The translations under genes and the position numbers were made by a program. A model generated the notes under the pieces. That model ran no database searches, had not been told where the DNA came from, and was given only the letters and a program-made list of their open reading frames with translations. Below are positions 15,684 through 23,640 of a DNA stretch of 64,000 nt, piece by piece. The DNA lies in the NCBI GenBank assembly GCA_015075275.1, contig JABTUU010000001.1:1157216-1221215 (forward strand), read 5' to 3'. The first letter of the stretch is position 1, and each line of letters opens with the position of its first letter. Origin of the DNA: Anaerolineales bacterium. Lineage in GTDB: Bacteria > Chloroflexota > Anaerolineae > Anaerolineales > Villigracilaceae.

Positions 15684-15703
15684 TGTATAATGTGATGTAT
15701 AGT
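15680..15703 (+). promoter_or_regulatory. Tandem 12-bp repeat over the vapBC promoter
   Basis: GTGATGTATAAT (15680-15691) and GTGATGTATAGT (15692-15703) are adjacent direct repeats differing at one base. The first includes the -10 box TATAAT. Ribbon-helix-helix antitoxins bind short direct repeats at their own promoter, so this is a likely autoregulatory operator. Confidence 0.5.
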
Positions 15704-15716
15704 CACAGGAGCATCC

Positions 15717-16007
15717 ATGAAACAGATGGTTCGCAAGCAAATCTATATTTACAAGCGGCAGGAAGCCCAGCTCAAGCGCATCTCCGAGGCTCGCGGGATC
15801 AGCGAAGCGGAGGTGATTCGCAATGCTTTAGATCGCGAGGTCAATAGCCAGACCGCGCCTTATCATTATGACGAGGAAGCTTGGAAGAGACTTTTGGCGT
15901 TGATGGAAAGCCGCGTGGATATTGGATCTGTGGGGAAGCCTTACAAATTCCGCCGCGAGGATGCTTACGAGGAGCGTGAAAATCGTTGGCTGAAAGATAG
16001 CGGCTAA
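15717..16007 (+). CDS. Ribbon-helix-helix antitoxin (VapB-like)
   Basis: A 96-residue protein. The N-terminal strand VRKQIYIYKRQEAQLKRISEARGISEAEVIRNALDREV has the beta-strand plus two helices of CopG/Arc-type ribbon-helix-helix DNA-binding domains. The C-terminal half is hydrophilic and would wrap a toxin. It lies 2 bp upstream of a PIN-domain gene, the classic vapBC order. RBS CAGGAG precedes the ATG, and a tandem repeat covers the promoter. Confidence 0.82.
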   Translation: MKQMVRKQIYIYKRQEAQLKRISEARGISEAEVIRNALDREVNSQTAPYHYDEEAWKRLLALMESRVDIGSVGKPYKFRREDAYEERENRWLKDSG

Positions 16008-16009
16008 AC

Positions 16010-16456
16010 ATGGCTTTGATATTAATTGACACGAATCTCTTGATCTATTTGTACGACCAAAACGAGCCTGCGAAACAAAAGCAGGCGCGTTTTGTGCTTG
16101 ATAGGTTACAAGGTATCGGCGCAGGTCGGTTGAGTGTTCAAAGCCTTTCCGAGTTTGCCAATGTTGCGCCGAAGAAACTGTCTCCCGCAATCCCGATTTC
16201 AGATGTAATTGAAATCATCCGCGCATTTGCAAGCGTTTACCCAGTGTGCTACATCACGCCGAACATTGTCGCGGATGCGGCGTGCGCGGTTCGAGATTAT
16301 TAGATGCCATTTTATGACGCGCAAATCTGGGCGTGCGCAAAATTCAATCAATTGCCTATTGTCTTCAGCGAAGACTTTCAAGACGGGCAAGTATTGGAAG
16401 GTATTCGTTTCGTAAACCCCTTTGCGAAAGACTTTGAATTGGAAAAATGGATCTAA
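16010..16456 (+). pseudogene. PIN-domain toxin (VapC-like) with in-frame amber codon
   Basis: The intact frame would encode about 148 residues of a PIN-domain ribonuclease: LILIDTNLLIYLYD at the N-terminus holds the first catalytic Asp, SVQSLSEFANV a conserved Glu, and the C-terminal MPFYDAQIWACAKFNQLPIVFSEDF the last acidic residues. A single TAG at 16301-16303 interrupts it between VRDY and MPFYDAQ, where relatives usually have Gln or Leu, so one C-to-T change from CAG explains it. The frame stays open on both sides. The truncated 97-residue product lacks the final acidic residues and is probably inactive, leaving an antitoxin without a working toxin unless amber is read through. Confidence 0.78.
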
Positions 16457-16482
16457 AACAAGACTTCCGAGTTACTGTAGAA

Positions 16483-16515
16483 AAAACTCCGAGATTTTCA
16501 AAATCTCGGAGTTTT
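16483..16515. terminator. Bidirectional terminator between vapC remnant and tRNA-Thr
   Basis: A near-perfect palindrome with arms AAAACTCCGAGATTTT (16483-16498) and AAAATCTCGGAGTTTT (16500-16515). T-runs flank it in both directions. On the minus strand it follows tRNA-Thr with six Ts, and on the plus strand it ends the vapBC message. Confidence 0.85.
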
Positions 16516-16522
16516 CGCTCTG

Positions 16523-16595
16523 AGCCACCGACGAGATTCGAACTCGTGACCTGACGATTACGAATCGTCTGCTCTACCAGCTGAGCTACGGTGGC
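16523..16595 (-). tRNA. tRNA-Thr (anticodon CGT)
   Basis: On the minus strand the acceptor GCCACCG pairs with CGGTGGC. The anticodon stem GACGA/TCGTC encloses the loop TTCGTAA with anticodon CGT, and the T-arm carries GTTCGAATC. A TATAAT (plus-strand 16612-16617 as ATTATA) lies 16 nt upstream as its -10 box, and a terminator follows. Confidence 0.94.
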
Positions 16596-16611
16596 AAATT
16601 CAGCGGCGGGG

Positions 16612-16617
16612 ATTATA
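16612..16617 (-). promoter_or_regulatory. -10 box of tRNA-Thr
   Basis: Reads TATAAT on the minus strand, 16 nt upstream of the mature tRNA 5' end. Confidence 0.5.
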
Positions 16618-16684
16618 AAGGATAAAAACTAATCTAGCAAGTTTTTGAACTTACGCGGCGTCTGTGTCGTGAGAAAATAGTCCT

Positions 16685-17920
16685 ATGCTTCGCATCGCAA
16701 TGCTCTCCTATCACACCTGCCCGCTTGCCACGCTGGGCGGCAAAGACACGGGCGGGATGAACGTCTATGTTCGCGAACTGACGCGCCAACTAGGGAAAAT
16801 GGGCATTCATGTGGACGTGTTCACGCGTTCGCAAGACGACCATGTGCCGCACGTTCTGCATGAACTTGGTTACGGCAACCGCGTTGTTCATATCCCTGCG
16901 GGACCTGAATACCCTATGTCTAAGCAAGAACTGGCGGAGTATATCCCGCAATTTGCGGAAGGCATTAAAGACTTCGCCATTGAAAAAGGGATTCAATACG
17001 ACATTATTCACAGTCACTATTGGATGTCGGGCATTGCCGCCGCTTCGCTTTCCGACGCGTGGGCGCGCGCGCCTATCGTCCATATGTTTCACACCCTCGG
17101 CGAAATGAAGAATCGTATTGCGCGCACCGAAGCCGAACGCGAAGGCGCATATCGGATCGAAGGTGAAAAGCAAGTCTTGCGGCGCGTTGACCGCATCGTT
17201 GTCGCTACGCTGGCGGAGATGACGCAACTGCGCTTCTTGTACAAAGCGGATTCGTCTAAAATGGTTGTTATCCCACCGGGCGTGAATGTTGGTCGTTTTT
17301 ATCCAATTCCCCCCGACGAGGCGAAAGCCTACATCGGTTTAAAGCCTGACGATCGGATGATTCTATTTGTAGGACGCATTGAGCCGCTCAAAGGCGTGGA
17401 TACGCTGATCGAAGCGATGTCTTGTTTGCATAAGAAGGAGGCGCGCTCGGTGCATCTGGCGATCATCGGCGGCGACCCGTCGGCAAGCCCCGAGAAAATG
17501 AACGTAGAAATGGCGCGGCTGAAGAAATTGTGCGAAACGCTTGGCTTAGATCAATCGGTCGTGTTTCTAGGCGCGCGCGATCAGGACAAACTTTCGTATT
17601 ATTATTCGGCGGCGGAGGTGGCAGTGATGCCATCGCATTACGAGTCGTTTGGCATGGTGGCTCTCGAAGCGATGGCGTGCGGCACGCCAGTCATTGCCTC
17701 CGAAGTGGGCGGACTCGCCTATCTCGTGCGCGACGGCGAAACGGGATTCACGATTCCCGCTGAAGAACCTGAAACGCTATGCGAGAAATTGTCGTGGTTG
17801 CTGAACGATGAAACGCTGCGCCGAAAAATGAGCGCTCAAGCCGCCGCATACGCGCAAGATTATGCGTGGGAGAAAATCGCGAAGAGAATCGTGGATGTGT
17901 ACGAGGAATTGAAGAAATGA
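16685..17920 (+). CDS. GT4-family glycosyltransferase
   Basis: A 411-residue GT-B glycosyltransferase. The N-terminal half has the acceptor-side motif LGGKDTGGMNVYVRELTRQL and HSHYWMSGIAA. The C-terminal half has the nucleotide-sugar motifs FVGRIEPLKGVDTLIEAM and SHYESFGMVALEAMACGTPVIASEVGG (the E-x7-E region). It resembles sucrose-phosphate synthase-like and D-inositol-3-phosphate glycosyltransferase (MshA) proteins. A PIG-L deacetylase at 30.3 kb could belong to the same kind of thiol or glycolipid pathway, but they are far apart. No RBS is seen before ATG 16685. Confidence 0.85.
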   Translation: MLRIAMLSYHTCPLATLGGKDTGGMNVYVRELTRQLGKMGIHVDVFTRSQDDHVPHVLHELGYGNRVVHIPAGPEYPMSKQELAEYIPQFAEGIKDFAIEKGIQYDIIHSHYWMSGIAAASLSDAWARAPIVHMFHTLGEMKNRIARTEAEREGAYRIEGEKQVLRRVDRIVVATLAEMTQLRFLYKADSSKMVVIPPGVNVGRFYPIPPDEAKAYIGLKPDDRMILFVGRIEPLKGVDTLIEAMSCLHKKEARSVHLAIIGGDPSASPEKMNVEMARLKKLCETLGLDQSVVFLGARDQDKLSYYYSAAEVAVMPSHYESFGMVALEAMACGTPVIASEVGGLAYLVRDGETGFTIPAEEPETLCEKLSWLLNDETLRRKMSAQAAAYAQDYAWEKIAKRIVDVYEELKK

Positions 17921-17975
17921 TGCGTTCATATTATCCCCTTCTCGCTCGGATCATTTATTCGGCGCGCATTTCTAT

Positions 17976-18578
17976 TTATGTTTTATTCTCGTCTCGTGGA
18001 AGGAAAATTCGCATGCCGTCTTGCTCGTCAACAATATAAGCATGTTTAGGATAGCGAAGCGCTATGGCGCTTATCCATAAATCGCCAATTGCTGCGCCGC
18101 CGTTGATCGTCGCGCAAATTGCCCATAACCAGACGTTGGACGAGCCGGCTTGTATTAGAATACCAAGACATGCTGCGAGGCTTATAGTTACGAGGGGCGC
18201 CAGAGCGACAACAAGGTATTGGTTGCGTTGGAAGGCATACTCCGGAGCGGTCGCGTAGACCATCAATCCTTTCCAATTGATTCCATATTTCGGACGTGCG
18301 CCAAAGATTTGCATTGCCACGCCGTGTATTAACTCGTGTATTATGATCGTCAGCAGCAGAGCGAAGAGAAGGGCTATCGCATCGCTCCCAAAAAAGAATC
18401 CGGTTGATTTACCGAAGACGCGCGCGATTGTAAAGAAAATAATTCCGAAGACGAAGGCGAGCGGAATTGACAATAAATTTATGATAAGAATACGGCTTGT
18501 CTTTTCGGCAATTTTCCAATACAACGCTTCCGCATAGCCGAACGGCGGTTCTCCTGAAGTCGTTTCTAAATTTGGCAT
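17976..18578 (-). CDS. DUF3267-type membrane zincin
   Basis: A 200-residue integral membrane protein with a HELIHG zinc-binding motif inside a hydrophobic segment (LLTIIIHELIHGVAMQIFGARP) and further membrane helices around it. This matches the DUF3267 putative zincin peptidases, related to the site-2 protease fold. The substrate is unknown. It is a single gene with neighbours on both sides spaced by about 60-100 bp. Confidence 0.75.
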   Translation of the reverse strand: MPNLETTSGEPPFGYAEALYWKIAEKTSRILIINLLSIPLAFVFGIIFFTIARVFGKSTGFFFGSDAIALLFALLLTIIIHELIHGVAMQIFGARPKYGINWKGLMVYATAPEYAFQRNQYLVVALAPLVTISLAACLGILIQAGSSNVWLWAICATINGGAAIGDLWISAIALRYPKHAYIVDEQDGMRIFLPRDENKT

Positions 18579-18683
18579 GCGTATTGATTTCCTTCCTTGG
18601 CGTTTGAAGTTTGACTTCGTAAAATGGCTATGCTAACTAAGATTTCGCGTTTTTTTTCAACCTCTACCAGTATTTGAGGTTGT

Positions 18684-19199
18684 TCAACGCTTCACACAGA
18701 ATGGACGACCTGTAAGCAGTGGGATGGGATCGCTAATTAACGATTGCCCGAGCCAGCCTTCGGGGTGCGAAAGTTGGAAAGGCGCTTTTACAATATCTTC
18801 GCTTACCGGTTTGAAGCCGACCTTCGAATAAAAATTAATATCTCCATAGGTCATTATTAATTCGACGCGCTTACTCTTCAAGATTTGAATGCCGTACTGG
18901 ATCAATTTCCGACCAATGCCTTTGCCATGACGATCGGTGTGAACGGCGACTGGAGATAAAATGAAGGCGCAGACATCGCTTTCAAAAATTAAACGACTGA
19001 AAAATATGCAACCGATGATTTTCTGGCGCTCTATAGCGGCGAACCCGTAAATATCCTGCTCGTCTGTTTCAGCCATGAGCGTGTGCGCCAAATTTCCGAC
19101 GAGAATACCTTCGGATTCGCCGCCTGAGTCTGAAAATGCTTTTACGAACAAATTCTTTATTTCCGCAGATTGATCTGGCGCGTATGGCGTTAGATGCAT
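18684..19199 (-). CDS. GNAT N-acetyltransferase (YhbS-like)
   Basis: A 171-residue acetyltransferase. The acetyl-CoA loop is HTDRHGKGIGRKLIQYG, preceded by the strand CAFILSPVAV; the C-terminal GDINFYSKVGFKPVSED is typical of the YhbS group. The substrate is not predictable. Confidence 0.82.
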   Translation of the reverse strand: MHLTPYAPDQSAEIKNLFVKAFSDSGGESEGILVGNLAHTLMAETDEQDIYGFAAIERQKIIGCIFFSRLIFESDVCAFILSPVAVHTDRHGKGIGRKLIQYGIQILKSKRVELIMTYGDINFYSKVGFKPVSEDIVKAPFQLSHPEGWLGQSLISDPIPLLTGRPFCVKR

Positions 19200-19239
19200 T
19201 AATTAAAGCCAAGCGTTGCGCTGCCGAAGGTTGAAATTC

Positions 19240-19998
19240 CTATTCCTTCACCTTCACATAAAAGATCTGTTGACCTTCCAAATCCTTCGTGCGCATTTCA
19301 AAGCGATCTTTCAGGCTGGCGATCATCTTCGAGAGCTGCTTATGACCATATGTGCGTGGATCAAAGCCGGGATCAAGTTGGTAGAGCGCGTTACCCATTC
19401 CTGCCAGCGGAGCCCAACCGTCTTGCCCTGTCGCCATTTCAAGCGCTTGGCTAAGGATGAGCGTCGGATCGGCGTCTTCCTTATCGCCCTTGGCTTTTGC
19501 AGTTTTCTTGGCATGCGCTTGCTGCTGTTGCGCGGCTTTCTTCTCGACGGCTAGATTTTCAGTGTAGACGAACAGGTCGCACGCATTGACGAACGCTTTG
19601 GGAGTCTTCTTCTCGCCAATGCCCATTACGAACACACCCGATTCGCGAATGCGCGTTGCCAGTCGCGTGTAATCCGAGTCAGAGGAAACGAGGCAGAAGC
19701 CATCCACGACGGCAGAGTGCAAGATATCCATTGCGTCAATGATCATGGCGCTGTCTGTGGCGTTCTTGCCGATGGTGTAGCGGAATTGTTGAATAGGTTG
19801 AAATGCGTGAAAATTGAGCGTCTCTTTCCACGAGTTCATGCTGTTCGTGGTCCAATCGCCGTAGATGCGGCGGACGGTGACTTGCCCATGTCTGCCGGTT
19901 TCCACCAGCATTTGCGGCAGAAGAGACGATTGCGCGTTGTCGCCGTCTATGAGGATAGCGATCTTGTTGCGAAGCGAGCTTAAAGGTTCATTTGCCAT
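19240..19998 (-). CDS. NYN-domain nuclease with C-terminal LOTUS (OST-HTH) domain
   Basis: A 252-residue protein. The N-terminal LabA/DUF88-type NYN (PIN-like) nuclease domain shows IAILIDGDNAQ, KNATDSAMIIDAMDIL and FCLVSSDSDYTRLATRIRE with the conserved acidic residues. A charged Ala/Lys/Gln-rich linker (about residues 150-175) leads to a C-terminal LOTUS/OST-HTH domain (about 178-252, ending LEGQQIFYVKVKE) that binds RNA or protein. Such NYN-LOTUS proteins are thought to act on RNA. It stands alone. Confidence 0.87.
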   Translation of the reverse strand: MANEPLSSLRNKIAILIDGDNAQSSLLPQMLVETGRHGQVTVRRIYGDWTTNSMNSWKETLNFHAFQPIQQFRYTIGKNATDSAMIIDAMDILHSAVVDGFCLVSSDSDYTRLATRIRESGVFVMGIGEKKTPKAFVNACDLFVYTENLAVEKKAAQQQQAHAKKTAKAKGDKEDADPTLILSQALEMATGQDGWAPLAGMGNALYQLDPGFDPRTYGHKQLSKMIASLKDRFEMRTKDLEGQQIFYVKVKE

Positions 19999-20069
19999 AG
20001 AGTTAATTATAGTAGACTTTCATCTGATTGCGCCATTGAGATTCTCCGGTTATTAAGGAAACGCAGCAG

Positions 20070-20765
20070 TTAGGGTGGAACTGGAACTGGAGTTTTGAGT
20101 CCGCTAGGGATAGGCGTAAACAGCCCGATGTCGGCGCAAGAAGCGGCGCCTTCGCGCGGGAATAGTCCTTGGTCGCTATAAACTTCCACTTGGATGGGCG
20201 TCGCTTGTTTGTAGGTTGTGTCAACTGTAAGTTTGAGCGGCGTTTGAAAGTTGATCGGCAGAATATCAATGCGCGCCGTTTGGTCGGGATGTTGTTGTGC
20301 GCCGGGGTCAAGCGCAAAAAGTGTCACGTTGACGTTGGTGAGCGGCATTCCGCCGGTATTTTTAACGACTATGTAGGCGTCGGTCACTTCGCCCATGCCA
20401 TGTAAAATATCTACGCTGGTTTTACACCCTAATATGACAAGCGTGATGGAAGCGGAGGGAGGCGGAGAGGCGGAAGGGATGAAAATTGGTGTGAGGGTGG
20501 GGGCTTCCGCTGTGTCTGTGGGGGGCGTGAATGGCGTTACGCTTGGCGTATCGAAGGGGAGAGCGGTTGGCGTGGCGCTATTTGGAATAGGAGAAGAAGT
20601 GGCGGTGTATGCTCCGATTACGACCGGTGTGGGGGTGAATATATACGGCGCTTGGGTGGGAAATGTGAATGGCGTGGGCACGTTGCCTGGCAATGGCTGA
20701 ATAATCCAGCCGTTGCACGAAGACAGCAAGAACAGAATGAAGATGAAAGGCGTCGTTCTTTTCAT
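20070..20765 (-). CDS. Lipoprotein with Pro/Thr-rich linker and CARDB-like domain
   Basis: A 231-residue exported protein. The signal peptide ends in a lipobox (LLSSCNGW, Cys about residue 17). A long Pro/Thr/Ala/Ser-rich spacer follows (about 25-105), then a domain (about 106-210) with an immunoglobulin-like look (TDAYIVVKNTGGMPLTNVNVTLFALD) like CARDB/FxLYD-type adhesion modules. It is probably anchored on the cell surface. No enzyme motif is seen. Confidence 0.7.
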   Translation of the reverse strand: MKRTTPFIFILFLLSSCNGWIIQPLPGNVPTPFTFPTQAPYIFTPTPVVIGAYTATSSPIPNSATPTALPFDTPSVTPFTPPTDTAEAPTLTPIFIPSASPPPSASITLVILGCKTSVDILHGMGEVTDAYIVVKNTGGMPLTNVNVTLFALDPGAQQHPDQTARIDILPINFQTPLKLTVDTTYKQATPIQVEVYSDQGLFPREGAASCADIGLFTPIPSGLKTPVPVPP

Positions 20766-20862
20766 TATTCCTCCGCGCCTACATTGTACCTTCTGAACGG
20801 TTAAAGATGTTTTGAAAGATCTATTGTCCGCCAGCGATAGAGGACCTCGAGACGACCGCGAG

Positions 20863-21123
20863 TTAACTCATTTTTGCGCTGAGTTCCGCCCAGCTCGGCT
20901 CGACGAGAACGGCGCCGTCGGGGAAGATAATGGTCGGTACACTTTGAAGACCTTTGTTGACCTGCATGACGAATTCGGCGGCTTCTTCATTATCTTCGAG
21001 TCCTACGCGAAGATAGGGAATGCTTCGCGATTCAAAAAACTTCTTTGCACGGAAACAGTCTGGGCAAGTTTCAGTAGCGTACATGACAATTTGAGAAGGG
21101 TTGAGTGTGTAAAGGTCTGACAT
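20863..21123 (-). CDS. Glutaredoxin-like protein (mycoredoxin type)
   Basis: An 86-residue thioredoxin-fold protein with active site CPDC (IVMYATETCPDCFRAKKFF) and the cis-Pro segment LQSVPTIIFPDGAVLVEP. The short length and CPDC motif fit glutaredoxin-like or mycoredoxin-like proteins that reduce mixed disulfides of low-molecular-weight thiols. Confidence 0.88.
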   Translation of the reverse strand: MSDLYTLNPSQIVMYATETCPDCFRAKKFFESRSIPYLRVGLEDNEEAAEFVMQVNKGLQSVPTIIFPDGAVLVEPSWAELSAKMS

Positions 21124-21175
21124 ATCTTGATTTCCTATGTGAGCATTGTAGATGATTTTGATATGAATAATCTTA

Positions 21176-21457
21176 CTATAATTCTTTCGCGGCTTTGTTC
21201 AGGATATAAAACGCGGAGCGAATGGACGACTTAAGCAAAGCGGCCGTCGGCGGGCGCTGTGCCGCGTATTGTTCGACTGCGTGAAGCAGACTGCCGCGCA
21301 ATCCGCTGGCGCGATGCGCCCAAGTCGAGTCGGCGGAGATCCGCTCGAGGCGGTCAAGAAGCATGACGATCAATTTCGCTTCAGAGGAATAGTTACGCAA
21401 TGGAGAGCGCCCAGCCGACGCAATTATACATAAAAAAAAGAATATTGACTTGTGCAT
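21176..21457 (-). CDS. Small hypothetical protein downstream of the SUMF1-like gene
   Basis: A small protein of unknown function. The frame opens at 21457, one base from the end of the SUMF1-like gene, and gives 93 residues. Internal ATG 21364 (MLLDRLERISADSTWAHRAS) is an alternative that drops an odd hydrophobic leader and leaves about 62 residues. The core looks helical and folds around a TWAHRASGLRGSLL stretch. No motif is recognised. Confidence 0.5.
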   Translation of the reverse strand: MHKSIFFFLCIIASAGRSPLRNYSSEAKLIVMLLDRLERISADSTWAHRASGLRGSLLHAVEQYAAQRPPTAALLKSSIRSAFYILNKAAKEL

Positions 21458-22390
21458 TCATTGCGCGGCATCCATTGCGCAACGGAATCCCATACCGTCG
21501 TATTTATCGTATAACGGAAACCATAAGCGATATGCCGCGCGTCCAAACCCGTATGTGAAGTTCCATGAGCCGCCGCGCAAGACGCGATAGATCGTCGTTG
21601 CGGGGTCAACTCCTTGCGGATTCTTATACGGTGAAATGGCGTAATAATTCTTAACTTCTGGAAAGAGGAACGGGTCGGTTTCCTGGAAAGCGTCGTGCAC
21701 CCACTCCCAGACATTTCCGCCCATATCCAATGCGCCATACGGACTGGCGGCTTGTGGAAAACTGCCCACAGGCGCGCTTTTCTTGAACCCATCGCAGGCG
21801 ATCAGCCCATCTTGCATGAGCGAGGCGTCCAAATCCGTTTCGTCGTCGTAATTTCCTTTTGTGCAATCGTATTCATTTCCCCAGGGATAGATATACTTTT
21901 CTTGCGTGCGCGGATTCCATGTAGCGGCTTTTTCCCATTCCGCCTCGGTAGGAAGTCGGCGGTCTGCCCAGCCGCAATATAATCTGCCTTGATCCCATGA
22001 AACATACGCCACGGGATGAAGCGCGTAGGCGGGATCGTCGTAATATTCCGTATATAACGGCAGGCTGCAAACTTCTGCCTCTACGCATAAGCGATACGCT
22101 TTATTTGTGACTTCGGTCTTGTCCAGCCAAAACGCGTCGAGGTACGTCTTGTGAGCGGGCTGCTCGTCCGTCAACCCGCGCACGGAACCCATCACAAATT
22201 CTCCGGCGGGGATGTAGATCAGCGTCGCACCATCTTTGGGCGAGGTCATAACGTTGCCGAATCGAGCGAGAGCTGCGCTATCGGGCGAAGCCACGCTTTC
22301 AATTTGCGGAAGCGGCGGAACTGCGGCGGGGTTACAGCCAACGATGACGATCATTATCATAACGAAAAAGATTGGCAGCGTTTTCGTCAT
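21458..22390 (-). CDS. Lipoprotein with formylglycine-generating-enzyme (SUMF1/FGE-sulfatase) domain
   Basis: A 310-residue exported protein with a lipobox at the end of the signal peptide (VIVGCNP, Cys about residue 19). The SUMF1-type domain shows FVMGSVRGLTDEQPAHKTYLDAF, EVTNKAYRLCVEA, RRLPTEAEWEKAATW, MGGNVWEWVHDAF and RVLRGGSWNF, ending GFRCAMD. Most bacterial members are not formylglycine generators but surface binding or kinase-associated domains. Whether the FGE catalytic cysteines are present cannot be judged firmly. It is probably surface-anchored. Confidence 0.83.
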   Translation of the reverse strand: MTKTLPIFFVMIMIVIVGCNPAAVPPLPQIESVASPDSAALARFGNVMTSPKDGATLIYIPAGEFVMGSVRGLTDEQPAHKTYLDAFWLDKTEVTNKAYRLCVEAEVCSLPLYTEYYDDPAYALHPVAYVSWDQGRLYCGWADRRLPTEAEWEKAATWNPRTQEKYIYPWGNEYDCTKGNYDDETDLDASLMQDGLIACDGFKKSAPVGSFPQAASPYGALDMGGNVWEWVHDAFQETDPFLFPEVKNYYAISPYKNPQGVDPATTIYRVLRGGSWNFTYGFGRAAYRLWFPLYDKYDGMGFRCAMDAAQ

Positions 22391-22519
22391 TTACATCTCC
22401 TTCTGAAGAAGAAAATTCAAGCATCCATTAAATGACGCGCAAATTATAAATCTATTTGTTTGGTAGGGTGGGTAATAAGTTTGGCGTTATTCTTTTTATG
22501 TAAATATAGAATAAAAAGG

Positions 22520-22592
22520 CGCCCCAGGCAGGAGTCGAACCCACAACCTACTGATCCGAAGTCAGGCGCTCTATCCATTGAGCTACTGGGGC
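22520..22592 (-). tRNA. tRNA-Arg (anticodon TCG)
   Basis: On the minus strand the acceptor GCCCCAG pairs with CTGGGGC. The anticodon loop CTTCGGA gives anticodon TCG, reading CGA, and the T-arm carries GGTTCGACTCC. A minus-strand TATAAT lies 9 nt upstream (plus-strand 22602-22607). Confidence 0.93.
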
Positions 22593-22601
22593 GTAGCGGC
22601 G

Positions 22602-22607
22602 ATTATA
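22602..22607 (-). promoter_or_regulatory. -10 box of tRNA-Arg
   Basis: Reads TATAAT on the minus strand. The spacer to the tRNA is 9 nt, leaving almost no 5' leader. Confidence 0.5.
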
Positions 22608-22818
22608 CTCGATTTGAATCAGGCGCAAATAGACGGCGGTGGATGGCTTTGATAAGCCTATATGTGGCGGTGTTTGTAGAGAATAGCGGCGCTATAACGA
22701 CTTCTCTAAAGATCGACCTGACCAAAATAACGCAAGGTAGAACGCCTGATTATGTAAATTCTTTGCCGCGAAATGAGCGCCTTTCAATTGTTTCGTAAGC
22801 TGTAGGGCAGTCTTTTTT

Positions 22819-23591
22819 GGGAGTGTCATCATAGAGGATACAGGAAATCAATGAGCGGCAAATTGTATTGCGGATATTGTTGTTTCATCAATTGTCGTTG
22901 GTTGCAGCAGAGATGCGAAGAGGCGCAGATTTTTGAGTAAAGCATCCAGACGACGGAAAAACAACGAGACCTACGTGCTAGCCGCTTGAGATAATGACGT
23001 AAATCCGCGTTGACGGCTTCGACTGAATAGGTTCCTTTATCCGAGCGCATTTCATAGGAGCGCCGTCAATACAAGCATGTCGTAGCCTGGAAACGCATCA
23101 CTATAGTATTGTCGGGCTTGTGGGGCGCGTTCGAGGCAGGCTTGCAGGTTGGCTGTGCTTCGTTCCGTGACCGCATCCCAACTCAGCAGGCAGTGCGTGG
23201 CTCGATCTACCACCGTCAGGATGTAGATTTTGTTTTTACGCTTCAAAAGGTGTACAACGCCATCCAATCCATTCTGCACTTTGGCTTGCGGAGGGACTGG
23301 CGCCAGTGCGCCACATAGGCATTGATCCAGTTCGAGACGCTTTGCGGACTGACCTTCAAGATGCGAGCAATTGAACGCTGACTACCCTTCCACATACATC
23401 CGCAACGCCAACATGCGTGTTTCCTTCGGATACCCTTTCTCCTTTGCCACAGGCGTATATGCCCGCCCGCATTCTCCACATTTGTATCGTTGGCTTCCTG
23501 AATGATTGAATCCTGCTTTCCTTTGCCGCCAGTTTGCTCCACAGTTTGGACATTTCATCTCCCTATTTTACTTCTTATCTTGGACACTCCC
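22819..23591 (-). mobile_element. Decayed IS1-family insertion sequence
   Basis: About 773 bp bounded by a 9-bp perfect terminal inverted repeat, GGGAGTGTC at 22819-22827 and GACACTCCC at 23583-23591. The size matches IS1 elements. No clear target duplication is seen (flanks differ), which suggests old age or later change. It lies directly upstream of rarA. The 22593-22818 stretch to its left has no convincing gene. Confidence 0.8.
22848..23558 (-). pseudogene. IS1-family transposase, multiply frameshifted
   Basis: The reconstructed protein starts MKCPNCGANWRQRKAGF (zinc-finger N-terminus), continues through the helix-turn-helix QRSIARILKVSPQSVSNWIN, and then the DDE-type catalytic region IYILTVVDRATHCLLSWDAVTE and YYSDAFPGYD. 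It ends LLQPTTIDETTISAIQFAAH. At least four single-base shifts break it: near 23380 (an extra G in GAAGGGTAGT), 23310, 23052 and 22955. None has the A-rich slippage site of a programmed IS1 frameshift, so this copy is dead. Confidence 0.85.
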
Positions 23592-23628
23592 GCAAACATT
23601 ATGCGCTTAATGTTTATCTCTTTCCTTG

Positions 23629-23634
23629 TATAAT
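23629..23634 (+). promoter_or_regulatory. Leaderless -10 box of rarA
   Basis: TATAAT ends 6 nt before ATG 23641 (TATAATCTCCGCATG). With a normal -10-to-start distance the transcript would begin at or next to the A of the ATG. A weak TTAATG lies 16 nt upstream as a possible -35. No RBS exists. Confidence 0.6.
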
Positions 23635-23640
23635 CTCCGC

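Noticed and set aside
16483..16515. CRISPR-like repeat or transposon end
   Set aside because: A single palindrome flanked by A and T runs between two transcription units fits a bidirectional terminator. No repeated spacer pattern occurs anywhere in the window.
18658..18682. CAACCTC/GAGGTTG inverted repeat as terminator of the GNAT gene
   Set aside because: For the minus strand the hairpin is followed by As, not Ts, so it does not fit an intrinsic terminator for that gene.
22593..22818. A gene in the gap between tRNA-Arg and the IS1-type element
   Set aside because: The frame from 22460 to 22798 runs through the tRNA and its translation has no family resemblance. I see no RBS or promoter for a separate gene.
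23626..23640. Start at 23626 for rarA, and likewise 44622 for the thioesterase
   Set aside because: The first codons of these frames are the TATAAT box. The ATG just downstream gives the family's normal N-terminus.
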